From: Endomicrobiales bacterium
GTDB lineage: Bacteria > Elusimicrobiota > Endomicrobiia > Endomicrobiales > JALOBY01
NCBI GenBank assembly: GCA_023228045.1
Contig: JALOBY010000006.1
Coordinates: 1 to 62,326 of the forward strand
Length of the DNA stretch: 62,326 bases
Direction: 5' to 3'
The notes under the pieces are model-generated. The model ran no database searches and was not told where the DNA came from. It was given only the letters and a program-made list of their open reading frames with translations. Shown here piece after piece: positions 15,864 through 24,951 of the stretch. The stretch's first letter is position 1. Every line of letters begins with the position of its first letter. The translations under genes and the position numbers were made by a program.

Positions 15864-17600
15864 TTAGGCCAAATGTGTTATGACTTCGTCTAAAGCCGCA
15901 CCTGTTGGAACCATGGGCAACACATTTTCTTCTTGCTCAACCATAAACTCTATTAAAACAACTTTTTCCATTTTAAGATATTTTTTTAATGTTGGCACAA
16001 CATCTTTTTTTGCATCAACCCTAATGCCGACTGCCCCATAGGCCTGCGCAACTTTGACAAAATCAGGCACATAGACCGGTTTACAGTCCGCATGATTCTG
16101 GCCTGGTTTTGAACAACGGAAAGAACACTCTGGCCCTCTTCTTAAACATGTGTGCGAATAACGCTTGCCATAAAACATCTCTTGCCACTGACGCACCATA
16201 CCAAGATATTCGTTGTTTAGAATAATTATTTTAACATTGATGTTGTTAACAACCGCCGTGGCAAGTTCTTGTATGTTCATTTGAAATGAACCGTCGCCGG
16301 CAATAATTATAACATCTTTATCGGGGTTTGCGGTTTTTGCGCCAATTCCCGCGGGAAAACCAAAACCCATAGTGCCGAGCCCTCCTGAGCTTAAAAACAA
16401 ACGAGGCGCGATTGCCTTGTAGAATTGGGCACTCCACATTTGGTGCTGTCCAACTTCAGTAACAACTATCGCCTCACCTTTTGTAAGTTCAGATATTTTG
16501 TCTATAACATATTGCGGCCTTAACTTTGAATCGTCTTTATACGAAAGAGGGTTCTTTTTCATCCATGCTTCAATTTGGGCAATCCACTTTGGATGAGAGT
16601 TTTTCTTAACTTCTTTAATTAACTCTGCTAATATCTGTTTTGCATCGCCCACAACCGGTATATCAGCAAAAACGCTTTTTGATATTGATGTTGGGTCAAT
16701 ATCAATGTGAACTATTTTTGCCTTTGGCGCAAATGCAGAAAGCTTGCCTGTGCACCTGTCATCAAAACGAGAACCAACAGCAATTATTAAATCGGAGTTC
16801 TGTATTGACATATTCGCGCAATATGTTCCATGCATACCAAGCATACCCAGATAAAGAGGCGAGATTGGCGGGAAAGCACCTATAGCAAGCAAAGTATTTG
16901 TAACCGGTATGCCTGCTTTTTGGGCAAGTTCGGTAACTTCTTTGGAAGCATTTGCGGCAATTATTCCACCGCCAATATACAACACCGGACTATTGCTTTC
17001 ATTTATTGCCTGCGCCGCTTTTTTTATCTGCCCGGCATGGCCTTTGTAGTTTGGGCTATATGAGCGAATTTCCACTTTTTCTGGCCACTCAAATTCTGTC
17101 TGCGCCCTTTGAACATCAACTGGTATGTCAACAAGCACTGGGCCTTGCCTGCCAGTAGATGCGATATAAAATGCCTCACGAATTGTGCGCGCAAGGTCTT
17201 TAACATCTTTAACCAAAAAGTTGTGCTTTGTTATTGGCCTTGTTATACCTATAATATCAGCTTCCTGAAAAGCGTCGTTGCCAATAAGATTTGTTGCAAC
17301 CTGACCGGTAAAAGCAACCATTGGTATTGAATCCATATAAGCTGTTGCAATACCAGTAACTAAGTTTGTTGCCCCCGGCCCGGATGTGGCAAGGCAAACA
17401 CCTGTTTTGCCAGTTGAACGGGCATAACCGTCGGCCATATGTGCCGCACCCTGTTCGTGGCGCACAAGCATCAGCTTTAATTTTGACTGATAAATTGCGT
17501 CAAAAATTGGCAACAACACTCCGCCCGGATAACCAAAAACAACTTCTGTATTTTCCCTTAAAACACATTCAACAAATATTTCCGCGCCTGTTTTTATCAT
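15864..17600 (-). CDS. ilvB: Acetolactate synthase catalytic (large) subunit
   Basis: This TPP- and FAD-dependent enzyme makes acetolactate or acetohydroxybutyrate. The 578-residue protein shows the catalytic Glu in RHEQGAAHMADGYAR, the FAD region around GSRFDDRCTGK and the TPP motif GDGSFQMNIQEL to NNEYLGMVRQWQ. An insertion of about 27 residues with four cysteines (485, 492, 496, 506) separates RYSHT from PDFVKVAQAYG. These two segments are normally only a few residues apart. The insertion is discussed as a finding. The neighbours ilvD, ilvN and ilvC complete the common branched-chain pathway. Confidence 0.95.
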   Translation of the reverse strand: MIKTGAEIFVECVLRENTEVVFGYPGGVLLPIFDAIYQSKLKLMLVRHEQGAAHMADGYARSTGKTGVCLATSGPGATNLVTGIATAYMDSIPMVAFTGQVATNLIGNDAFQEADIIGITRPITKHNFLVKDVKDLARTIREAFYIASTGRQGPVLVDIPVDVQRAQTEFEWPEKVEIRSYSPNYKGHAGQIKKAAQAINESNSPVLYIGGGIIAANASKEVTELAQKAGIPVTNTLLAIGAFPPISPLYLGMLGMHGTYCANMSIQNSDLIIAVGSRFDDRCTGKLSAFAPKAKIVHIDIDPTSISKSVFADIPVVGDAKQILAELIKEVKKNSHPKWIAQIEAWMKKNPLSYKDDSKLRPQYVIDKISELTKGEAIVVTEVGQHQMWSAQFYKAIAPRLFLSSGGLGTMGFGFPAGIGAKTANPDKDVIIIAGDGSFQMNIQELATAVVNNINVKIIILNNEYLGMVRQWQEMFYGKRYSHTCLRRGPECSFRCSKPGQNHADCKPVYVPDFVKVAQAYGAVGIRVDAKKDVVPTLKKYLKMEKVVLIEFMVEQEENVLPMVPTGAALDEVITHLA

Positions 17601-17621
17601 ATAGTTTTACCTCTAATTTTA

Positions 17622-19271
17622 TTACTTTAGAACAGCTCCTGTGTTTGATGATGTAACCAACCTTGCGTAGCGGCTAAGGTAACCAGTTTTAAAGTTACAT
17701 ACTCGAGGTTCTAATTTTGAAAGCCTTACTTTAAGCTCCATATCGCTAAGGCGCACATTTAACTGCCGTTTTGGAATGTCTATCATAATTATATCGCCGT
17801 CTTTAATTGCCGCGATTGTGCCGCCTTCAGCCGCTTCGGGAGATATGTGGCCTATGCATGGCCCACGGGTTCCACCCGAAAATCTGCCGTCGGTTATCAG
17901 CGCAACACTATCTGCCATGCCCATACCTTGTATGGCACTTGTTGGCGAAAGCATTTCTCTCATTCCTGGCCCGCCTTTAGGGCCTTCGTATCTTATCACT
18001 ATTACTTCACCTTTTTTAATTTTCTTTGCAAGTATGGCTTTCATTGCGGTCTCTTCTGATTCAAAAACTCTTGCGGGGCCTGAAAATACTTTCATATTTT
18101 CTTTAACACCAGATTGTTTTACAACACAACCGAGCGGTGCAATGTTGCCTTTTAATATTGCTATTCCGCCTTCTTTGTGATACGGATTATGCGGCCTTAT
18201 AACTTCTTTATCTAAAATTACGCCGGATTTCGCAAAGTCGGTAATGTTGCAGCCATCTACCGTTATTGAAGGAAGTATTTTTTTCTTAAGCGCCGAAAGC
18301 ACGGCAGTTATGCCGCCAGCATTTTCAAGGTCTTCCATATAGTAATCGCCTGCCGGTTCAAGGCAAGAAATATGCGGGGTTGTTTTTGATATTTTATCAA
18401 ACAACTCAAGCGGAAGTTTTATGCCGGCTTCATTAGCTATTGCCGGTAAGTGCAATACTGTGTTTGACGAACCGCCAAGTGCCATATCAACCACTATGGC
18501 GTTATTAAATGCATTTTCTGTCATTATTTTTCTTGCGGTAATGTTTTGTTTAACCAGTTCAACAACTTTTATGCCTGAATCGTAAGCTATACGCCGTTTT
18601 TTTGACGAAACAGCAAGCGCAGTCGCACAACCGCTTAAAGACATACCCATTGTTTCGGTTAAGCATGCCATAGTGTTTGCCGTATATAAACCCTGGCAAG
18701 AACCAGCTCCCGGACAGGATGCCATTTCAAGCGCGTTTAGTTCGCTTTCTGTTATTTTTCCGGCTTGAAACTGCCCGGCTGCTTCAAAAGTGTCGCGCAC
18801 AAGTGAGCGACGTTTCCCTTTATAATTGCCTGTTGTCATTGGACCCGCAGTAACAACAATACAGGGAATGTTTAAACGAAGTGCTGCCATAAGCATACCC
18901 GGGGTTATTTTATCGCAATTTGTTAAAAGTACAAGCCCGTCAAGAGCGTGGCCATTTGCAACCGACTCAACAACATCCGCAACAAGTTCACGCAGGGGAA
19001 GCGAGTAATTCATACCGCCATGCCCCATTGCAATGCCATCGCAAATTGCGGGAACACCAAAAATAAACGGCACACCGCCGCCGGCCGCAACACCCCTTTC
19101 AATATATCTTTCAAGATCCCTCATGCCAATGTGGCCTGGAACAAGGTCCGTAAATGAAGAAGCTATACCTATAAAAGGTTTGCCTAAATCTTTTGGAGAT
19201 ACTCCAGTGGCATATAATAAGCATCTATTTGGCGCTCTAATCGCACCTTTTTTAATTTCATCACTGCGCAT
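17622..19271 (-). CDS. ilvD: Dihydroxy-acid dehydratase
   Basis: IlvD dehydrates dihydroxy-isovalerate and dihydroxy-methylvalerate with an Fe-S cluster. The 549-residue protein has LTNCDKITPGML and SCPGAGSCQGLYTANTM, which contain cluster cysteines. SSFTDLVPGHIGM sits at the first cluster site region, and the C-terminal half has GRFSGGTRGPCIGH. The VPGH version of the first motif lacks the cysteine of [2Fe-2S] enzymes and resembles oxygen-sensitive [4Fe-4S] enzymes such as the E. coli one, which suits an anaerobe. It overlaps the cimA stop by 11 bp. Confidence 0.94.
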   Translation of the reverse strand: MRSDEIKKGAIRAPNRCLLYATGVSPKDLGKPFIGIASSFTDLVPGHIGMRDLERYIERGVAAGGGVPFIFGVPAICDGIAMGHGGMNYSLPLRELVADVVESVANGHALDGLVLLTNCDKITPGMLMAALRLNIPCIVVTAGPMTTGNYKGKRRSLVRDTFEAAGQFQAGKITESELNALEMASCPGAGSCQGLYTANTMACLTETMGMSLSGCATALAVSSKKRRIAYDSGIKVVELVKQNITARKIMTENAFNNAIVVDMALGGSSNTVLHLPAIANEAGIKLPLELFDKISKTTPHISCLEPAGDYYMEDLENAGGITAVLSALKKKILPSITVDGCNITDFAKSGVILDKEVIRPHNPYHKEGGIAILKGNIAPLGCVVKQSGVKENMKVFSGPARVFESEETAMKAILAKKIKKGEVIVIRYEGPKGGPGMREMLSPTSAIQGMGMADSVALITDGRFSGGTRGPCIGHISPEAAEGGTIAAIKDGDIIMIDIPKRQLNVRLSDMELKVRLSKLEPRVCNFKTGYLSRYARLVTSSNTGAVLK

Positions 19272-20865
19272 TTTTGCCTCCGATTTTTCTTCTTTTTGAT
19301 AAATTTATTTTCATTATTTTATATTCCAAAGCATCCGCAAGAGCTTCCCATGATGCTTCAATTATGTTCTCAGATACACCTACCGTGCCCCACATTGAAT
19401 TTGAATCGCGCGATTCAACAAATGTGCGCACTTTTGACGCGGTGCCGGCACCGGAGTTTATTACTCGCACCTTGAAATCCACCAAGGTAACTTCGTCTAT
19501 TTGCGGGTAATGTTTCCTTAGCGCCTTGCGCAAAGAGTTGTCCAATGCATTTACTGGGCCATCGCCTTCCGCAACGCAATGCTCTTCTTTGCCGTTAACA
19601 TCAATCTTTACACTTGCCTCAGATACAAGGTTCCCACGCGCATCAATTTCAACACTTACCTTAAAACTTTTCAATATGAAACTTGGTTTGTACCTGCCAA
19701 GTTCTTTTTGAGCAAGAAGAATAAATGAAGCTTCGGCATCTTCAAACTGATAGCCGATTTTTTCGTACTCTTTTACAAGTTTTATTATGCTTGCGGCCGC
19801 TTTTGGATCTTTGTCAAAATCCAAAGAAAACTCCTTTGCTTTAAATGCCAGATTGCTTCTGCCGGAAAGTTCACTGACTAAAACCTTCCGCTCATTTCCA
19901 ACCTCAAAGGGAGTTATATGCTCATATGTTTTAGAATTTTTTGCTACCGCGGAAACATGAATGCCGGCCTTATGCGCAAAAGCATTTCTGCCAACATAAG
20001 GTTGGCGATCGTTTGGCGCAATATTCGCTATTTCATCAACATATAACGCAAGTTCTGTAAGTTTTATAAGTTTCCCAGGTTTAACACACTGCATACCTAA
20101 CTTTAACTGCAAAGCTGGAATAATAGACATAAGGTTTGCATTACCACAGCGCTCACCCAAACCATTAACGGTTCCTTGTACCATTGAACAACCTTCCTGC
20201 ACTGCTATGATGGTGTTTGCGACCGCGCAATCGGAATCGTTATGCGTATGAATACCTAACTTTATATTTGGGAAAACTTTTGCAACTTCGCGCACAATAT
20301 TGCGAACTGCATTTGGCAACATTCCCCCATTTGTTTCGCAAAGGCAAAGCGTTTGAGCGCCGGCGCATGAAGCGGCATCAAGTGTTTTAAGCGCATACTC
20401 AGGGTTATTTATGTAACCGTCAAAAAAGTGCTCGGCATCGTAAACTACTTCAAGCCCTCTTTTTCTAAGGAACGCAACACTTTCGGAAATCATATCTAAA
20501 TTTTCATCTAATGTGGCATTTAGCGCGTATTTAACATGCATATCCCATGTTTTACCGAATATGCACGCCACAGGAACCCCAGAGTTTACAATTGCAAGCA
20601 AGTTTTTATCTTGTGCTGCTGCTTGTGATTTATGCCTGGTTGAACCAAATGCGACAAGCTTTGAATTTTTGAATTTTATTTTTTTGGCAAAGTTAAAAAA
20701 CTCTTCTGCTTTTGGGTTTGAACCGGGCCAACCACCTTCAATATAGTGCATACCAAACTCATCAAGAGCCTTGGCTATTTTAAGGCTGTCCTCAACTGAA
20801 AAAGAAATACCGGCACCCTGCGAACCATCTCTTAAAGTTGTATCAAAGAGTTCTATTTTTCTCAT
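19261..20865 (-). CDS. cimA: (R)-citramalate synthase
   Basis: CimA condenses pyruvate with acetyl-CoA to citramalate, the threonine-independent route to 2-oxobutyrate and isoleucine. The 534-residue protein begins FDTTLRDGSQGAGISFSV and has EGGWPGSNPKAEEFF, VYDAEHFFDGY, CETNGGMLP and HTHNDSDCAVAN. These are typical of the long CimA subfamily, not of 2-isopropylmalate synthase. The C-terminal 130 residues form the allosteric LeuA dimer domain. It shares one base with lysC and overlaps ilvD. The presence of thrH-lysC next door leaves the threonine route open too. Confidence 0.93.
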   Translation of the reverse strand: MRKIELFDTTLRDGSQGAGISFSVEDSLKIAKALDEFGMHYIEGGWPGSNPKAEEFFNFAKKIKFKNSKLVAFGSTRHKSQAAAQDKNLLAIVNSGVPVACIFGKTWDMHVKYALNATLDENLDMISESVAFLRKRGLEVVYDAEHFFDGYINNPEYALKTLDAASCAGAQTLCLCETNGGMLPNAVRNIVREVAKVFPNIKLGIHTHNDSDCAVANTIIAVQEGCSMVQGTVNGLGERCGNANLMSIIPALQLKLGMQCVKPGKLIKLTELALYVDEIANIAPNDRQPYVGRNAFAHKAGIHVSAVAKNSKTYEHITPFEVGNERKVLVSELSGRSNLAFKAKEFSLDFDKDPKAAASIIKLVKEYEKIGYQFEDAEASFILLAQKELGRYKPSFILKSFKVSVEIDARGNLVSEASVKIDVNGKEEHCVAEGDGPVNALDNSLRKALRKHYPQIDEVTLVDFKVRVINSGAGTASKVRTFVESRDSNSMWGTVGVSENIIEASWEALADALEYKIMKINLSKRRKIGGKNAQ

Positions 20866-22112
20866 TATTTTTTCCTGTTAATTTTTGAAAGCCCAAAAAC
20901 TTTATGCAATGCCTGTACGGCTCTTTGTGTTTCATCTTTTTGCACAACGCAGGAAATTTTTATTTCGCTGGTTGATATCATATCTATGTTAATTTTTTCC
21001 TTTGAAAGTGTTTCAAACATTTTCGCGGCGACACCGCTGTGACTGCGCATGCCCACACCTACAATAGAAACCTTTGAAATGTTATCATCTTTAAGCACCA
21101 TACCGGCATTTAACTCTTTTTTGAGCTCTTCAACAATATAAGAAGCTCTTTTTGCGTCGCCCGAAGCGACTGTAAATGATATATCGTTGTTTTTATCTGT
21201 TGCGGCTGATTGAATAATCATATCAACATTCACACCTGCTTTTGCCAGCGCTCCAAAAACATGTGCCGCAATGCCTGGCCTATCGGGAACATCGGCTAAT
21301 GAAAACTTAACCTGATTTTTATCGTAAGTTACTCCTGAAACCACAACTTCTTCCATTTTGCCCCTCCCTCTCTTTATCTTTTCTTCGCTTGTTATAATTG
21401 TGCCCATATTTTCTGAAAATGTTGAACGAACATGAATTTCCACATTAAACTTTTTGCCGACTTCTATGCTTCTTGCCTGCATAACCTGCGCGCCGGAACC
21501 GGCCATTTCAAGCATTTCTTCATACGAAATTTTTTTTATTTTTCGGGCGTCCGCAACAATTCTCGGGTCTGTAGTGTAAACACCTTCAACATCGGTGTAT
21601 ATTTCACAGCTATCCGCATTAAGCGCGGCGGCAAGGGCTACAGCTGTAAGGTCTGAGCCGCCACGGCCAAGTGTTGTGATATCATCGTGAGGGTTTGCAC
21701 CCTGAAAACCCGCGACAATTACTATTTTACCTTTTGAAAGTTCTTCTTTCACCTTTGTCGGAGTAATTTTTGTTATACGCGCTTTCGTGTGAGTGGCATC
21801 TGCAAATATTCCGGCTTGAGGACCCGTAAGCGATATGGCACTTTCACCCATATGATTGATTGCCATTGAAAGCAAAGCAATTGAAACCTGCTCGCCGGTT
21901 GCAAGCAGCATATCCATTTCGCGATCAAGTGGTGTTTCTGTAATACCTTCCGCCATAGCAATAAGATCATCAGTCATATTACCAGGAGCGGAAACAACCA
22001 CAACAACCTTGTTGCCTTCTTTTTTCTTTTTGATAACTCTGGCGGCAACTCTTTTTATTTTTTCCGCGTCTGCAACAGAAGAACCGCCAAACTTCATTAC
22101 AACCAATTGCAT
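20865..22112 (-). CDS. lysC: Aspartate kinase
   Basis: LysC phosphorylates aspartate, the first step to lysine, methionine and threonine. The 415-residue protein has KFGGSSVADAEKI at the start, TLGRGGSDLTAVALAAAL in the catalytic core and two C-terminal ACT domains (about 265-340 and 345-410) that normally sense lysine or threonine. It is a monofunctional enzyme without a homoserine dehydrogenase domain. The gene sits between thrH and cimA with 3-bp and 1-bp junctions. Confidence 0.95.
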   Translation of the reverse strand: MQLVVMKFGGSSVADAEKIKRVAARVIKKKKEGNKVVVVVSAPGNMTDDLIAMAEGITETPLDREMDMLLATGEQVSIALLSMAINHMGESAISLTGPQAGIFADATHTKARITKITPTKVKEELSKGKIVIVAGFQGANPHDDITTLGRGGSDLTAVALAAALNADSCEIYTDVEGVYTTDPRIVADARKIKKISYEEMLEMAGSGAQVMQARSIEVGKKFNVEIHVRSTFSENMGTIITSEEKIKRGRGKMEEVVVSGVTYDKNQVKFSLADVPDRPGIAAHVFGALAKAGVNVDMIIQSAATDKNNDISFTVASGDAKRASYIVEELKKELNAGMVLKDDNISKVSIVGVGMRSHSGVAAKMFETLSKEKINIDMISTSEIKISCVVQKDETQRAVQALHKVFGLSKINRKK

Positions 22113-22115
22113 AAT

Positions 22116-22739
22116 CTAAACCTCTTCCGCAATTAAGCGTTTCTGTGTTTCCAGTATAGTATCCTGCAGTTCCACATAATTTTTTGTAACTGGGAACTGA
22201 GGAAAATCGTTTATCACATTTTGCGGAGGATTAAAAAGTATCCCAGCATGCGCTTCCAAAAGCATCGTGGTATCGTTATAAGAATCGCCTGCGGCGATCA
22301 CCTTGTACTTAAGGTTTTTGAAGGCCTTGACCGATTCACATTTCGCGTCTTTTTGCCTCAGGCAATAACCGTAGACCATGCCGTTATTATCTATTTTCAA
22401 ACGGTGGCACAACAACATTGGATACCCAAGCTGCCTCATCAAGGGCAGAGCAAATTCATCAAAAGTATCAGATAAGATCGCAACCTGAAAACGCTCTCTA
22501 ATCCAATTAAGAAAATCAAGCGCCCCTTCAAGCGGCCTTAATGTACCTATCACATCCTGAATATCTTTCAACCTAAGATTATTTTCTCTTAGAATCTTTA
22601 AGCGCTGTCCCATAAGAAAATCATAATCAGGAATATCCCTTGTTGTAGCCCGCAAGGACGAGATCTTTGTTTTTTCCGAAACAGCAATCCATATTTCAGG
22701 CACTAAAACGCCTTCAAGGTCTAAACAAACGATCTGCAT
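22116..22739 (-). CDS. thrH: ThrH-type phosphoserine phosphatase/homoserine phosphotransferase
   Basis: This 207-residue HAD enzyme starts IVCLDLEGVLVPEIW, in which the catalytic Asp pair of DxDxT is read as DLEG as in ThrH of Pseudomonas. It also has ILSDTFDEFALPLMRQLGYP and AAGDSYNDTTML. ThrH proteins dephosphorylate phosphoserine and can pass the phosphate to homoserine. Placement directly before lysC suggests a role in threonine or serine supply. The start has an AGGAG site. It follows thiC by 101 bp, in which I see a short GCTGG/CCAGC hairpin and nothing else. Confidence 0.85.
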   Translation of the reverse strand: MQIVCLDLEGVLVPEIWIAVSEKTKISSLRATTRDIPDYDFLMGQRLKILRENNLRLKDIQDVIGTLRPLEGALDFLNWIRERFQVAILSDTFDEFALPLMRQLGYPMLLCHRLKIDNNGMVYGYCLRQKDAKCESVKAFKNLKYKVIAAGDSYNDTTMLLEAHAGILFNPPQNVINDFPQFPVTKNYVELQDTILETQKRLIAEEV

Positions 22740-22840
22740 CTATTCTCCTATGACTTTCGCTGGTATGTTTTCCAGCCAGCCTACTACTAATTAATTTTTG
22801 GATGTCTTTATAGCTAATCCTTCTTTAAGCAACAGTGCGT

Positions 22841-24103
22841 TTATTTCATAGAGCAAAACTCACCACACATTGTGCAAGTGCTCTTTTTGCCCTGAGGAAC
22901 TTTTTGCAATTCTTTATCAAATTTACCAGGATCTAACGCAAACTTTTTTTGCCCTGTCCAATCTAATGCCTTTCTTCTTTTAGAAAGTTCAAGGTCAACT
23001 TCTTTAGCACCAACAAGACCCCTTGCAATATCTGCCGCATGACCGGCAATTCTTGAAGCCATAACGCCGTCCCAAACATCTTTTACATTTGGCAGGCGCA
23101 GATGCTCGGCGGGAGTAACATAGCATAAAAAATCGGCACCATTTTGCGCCGCTATTGCCCCGCCGATGGCACCGGTTATATGGTCATAGCCGGCGCCTAT
23201 ATCTGTTACAAGAGGGCCCAAAAGATAGTAAGGAGCCCCATGAATTACTTTTTTTGCGCTGCGCACATGTTCTGCAATTAAGTGCATTGCCATATGCCCG
23301 GGCCCTTCCACCATTGTTTGCACGCCAGCCTTTCTAGCCCTTAAGACAAGTTCACCTAAAATTTTCAATTCACTTGTTTGAAAAATATCATTTGCATCGG
23401 CTGTGGCCCCTGGTCGCATTCCATCGCCTAAACTAAGCGTTAGGTCGTACTTCTTTGCAATTTCAATGAGCCGATCAAAGTTTTCGTATAAAGGATTTTC
23501 TTTTTTGTTTTTTAATATCCAACGGGCAAGCATAGCGCCGCCACGACTGACTATACCCGCAACTCTTTTTTTCTTTTCAAGTTCTTCAACTATACGCCTT
23601 GTAACTCCGCAATGCACGGTTATAAAATCTATTCCATCTTGCGCGTGCCGTTCAATAGCATCAAATATCATCTCTGCGTTAATATTTATTGCTGAACCAT
23701 ATTTCCTAGATGCAACACAGGCTGCCTCATATATTGGAACACTGCCAACAGGTATAGGAGAATTTTCTATAACCATCGCGCGCACAGCACCCAAATTTCC
23801 ACCGGTTGAAAGATCCATTACCGCATCGGCACCGGCTTTTACCGCTGCCTCAAGTTTTCTCTTTTCTGCGCTTATTGAGGCAAAGCGGGTAGATGTGCCA
23901 ATGTTTGCATTTACCTTTATCTTTAAACCAAACCCTATGCCTTTTGGAGTTCTTAACTTCTTTTTTATATTGTTTTGTGGAACAACAACGGTTCCATTTG
24001 CAATACTGGCAAGAAGAGTTTTTACATCAATTTTTTCTTCTTTTGCTACCCGCAACACCGCTTGTGTTGTTTTTTTCTCTTTTGCCAAACTCATTAAGTT
24101 CAT
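22841..24103 (-). CDS. thiC: Phosphomethylpyrimidine synthase
   Basis: ThiC is a radical-SAM enzyme that converts AIR to HMP-phosphate in thiamine synthesis. The 420-residue protein has the short bacterial form, with NIGTSTRFASISAEKRKL, VPIYEA, DFITVHCGVT, SRGGAM, GDGMRPG and MVEGPGHMAM. The C-terminal CTMCGEFCSMK holds the three cysteines of the unusual CX2CX4C cluster. The start at 24103 lies about 77 bp inside the upstream ThiD2-like gene, yet the N-terminal residues are typical of ThiC, so the overlap seems real. No TPP riboswitch is visible upstream. Confidence 0.95.
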   Translation of the reverse strand: MNLMSLAKEKKTTQAVLRVAKEEKIDVKTLLASIANGTVVVPQNNIKKKLRTPKGIGFGLKIKVNANIGTSTRFASISAEKRKLEAAVKAGADAVMDLSTGGNLGAVRAMVIENSPIPVGSVPIYEAACVASRKYGSAININAEMIFDAIERHAQDGIDFITVHCGVTRRIVEELEKKKRVAGIVSRGGAMLARWILKNKKENPLYENFDRLIEIAKKYDLTLSLGDGMRPGATADANDIFQTSELKILGELVLRARKAGVQTMVEGPGHMAMHLIAEHVRSAKKVIHGAPYYLLGPLVTDIGAGYDHITGAIGGAIAAQNGADFLCYVTPAEHLRLPNVKDVWDGVMASRIAGHAADIARGLVGAKEVDLELSKRRKALDWTGQKKFALDPGKFDKELQKVPQGKKSTCTMCGEFCSMK

Positions 24104-24494
24104 TTATAAATCTCTTTTCAAGAGTGTATGCGACAAATCTTAGGCTTTTAAATTTTTTCGCGGCACCGGGAAGCAATACTTTTGAGTACTCTTCAAGCAC
24201 TCTTAGCGCCTCTTGCACTCTGCGAAAATTTGCGGCCGTCAAAGAAAAAATATCTTTTCTTGCGTTCTCTTTTATTTTTCTTCCCATATCTGTTTGTGCA
24301 TCTCTGCCACAAACAAGCATTGGGTAAATACTTTCGGTAATAGAAGCTGCTTTGTGCCTTGCATTGCGCAACGATAAACAAAGCTTTTTACTACAAAAAA
24401 CAAATCTTGCCGTATCTTCTAAAACCCGCAAACCCTCTCGGGCGCGGTTTAAATTTGCATCAAAAAGCCTTACAAGATCACTTTGCATAGGCAT
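24027..24494 (-). CDS. ThiD2-like HMP-phosphate kinase (stand-alone ThiE N-terminal-type domain)
   Basis: The 155-residue product has RLFDANLNRAREGLRVLEDTARFVF near its start and AANFRRVQEALRVLEEYSK, signatures of the domain often fused in front of thiamine phosphate synthase. From memory this family is ThiD2, a monofunctional HMP-phosphate kinase unrelated to classical ThiD. A stand-alone ThiD2 beside thiC makes sense, because it would use the ThiC product. The catalytic ThiE part is absent. The last 25 or so residues overlap thiC and look like low-value read-through. A truncated ThiE fusion is the alternative reading. Confidence 0.65.
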   Translation of the reverse strand: MPMQSDLVRLFDANLNRAREGLRVLEDTARFVFCSKKLCLSLRNARHKAASITESIYPMLVCGRDAQTDMGRKIKENARKDIFSLTAANFRRVQEALRVLEEYSKVLLPGAAKKFKSLRFVAYTLEKRFINELNEFGKREKNNTSGVAGSKRRKN

Positions 24495-24951
24495 GCAGAA
24501 TTTTGGAAATAATAGAACTTGTTGAGATGCCTTTTACCATACTAATTCGTACAACTTTTTTTACACACTGCCGGCCTACAATTTCGCTAAGCTTGTAATT
24601 GGCGCCTTTAACAAGTACATCCGGCCTTAAAAGCTCAAGGATTTCAAGCGGCGTATCTTCGGAAAAAAATGTTACAAAATCCACTGCCTCTAAACCCGCT
24701 AAAACCTTTGCCCTGTTTTGCTGGCCAACAACTGGCCTATTTTTACCTTTAAGCCTTCTCACGGAAGCATCTGTATTTATAGCAACTACAAGTATATCTC
24801 CAAAAGTTTTTGCCTTTTGGAAAGTGCGAATATGGCCTGCGTGTATTAAGTCAAAACAACCATTTGTAAAAACAATTTTTTTACCAGATTTCTTAAATGC
24901 TGAAATCTTTTTCGCAAGAGCCTTTGCCAAAATTATTTTTTTAGATTTCAC
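24478..24951 (-). CDS. rfaE2: D-glycero-beta-D-manno-heptose 1-phosphate adenylyltransferase
   Basis: This 157-residue nucleotidyltransferase corresponds to the C-terminal half of E. coli HldE and activates heptose 1-phosphate with ATP. FTNGCFDLIHAGHIRTFQKA carries the HxGH motif, followed by AINTDASVRRLKG, RPVVGQQNRAKVLAGLEAVDFV and DVLVKGANY. The kinase half (HldE1) is not in the window. It lies between gmhA (11-bp overlap) and the ThiD2-like gene. Confidence 0.92.
   Translation of the reverse strand: MKSKKIILAKALAKKISAFKKSGKKIVFTNGCFDLIHAGHIRTFQKAKTFGDILVVAINTDASVRRLKGKNRPVVGQQNRAKVLAGLEAVDFVTFFSEDTPLEILELLRPDVLVKGANYKLSEIVGRQCVKKVVRISMVKGISTSSIISKILHAYAK

Noticed and set aside
23403..24143. 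A 246-residue open frame on the plus strand opposite thiC
   Set aside because: It lies antisense to a complete ThiC with its C-terminal cluster motif and has no ribosome-binding site or recognisable domain.
24104..24500. TPP riboswitch upstream of thiC
   Set aside because: The region upstream is coding for the ThiD2-like protein, and I could not find the conserved thi-box elements such as CUGAGA and the GGG/ACC pairing.
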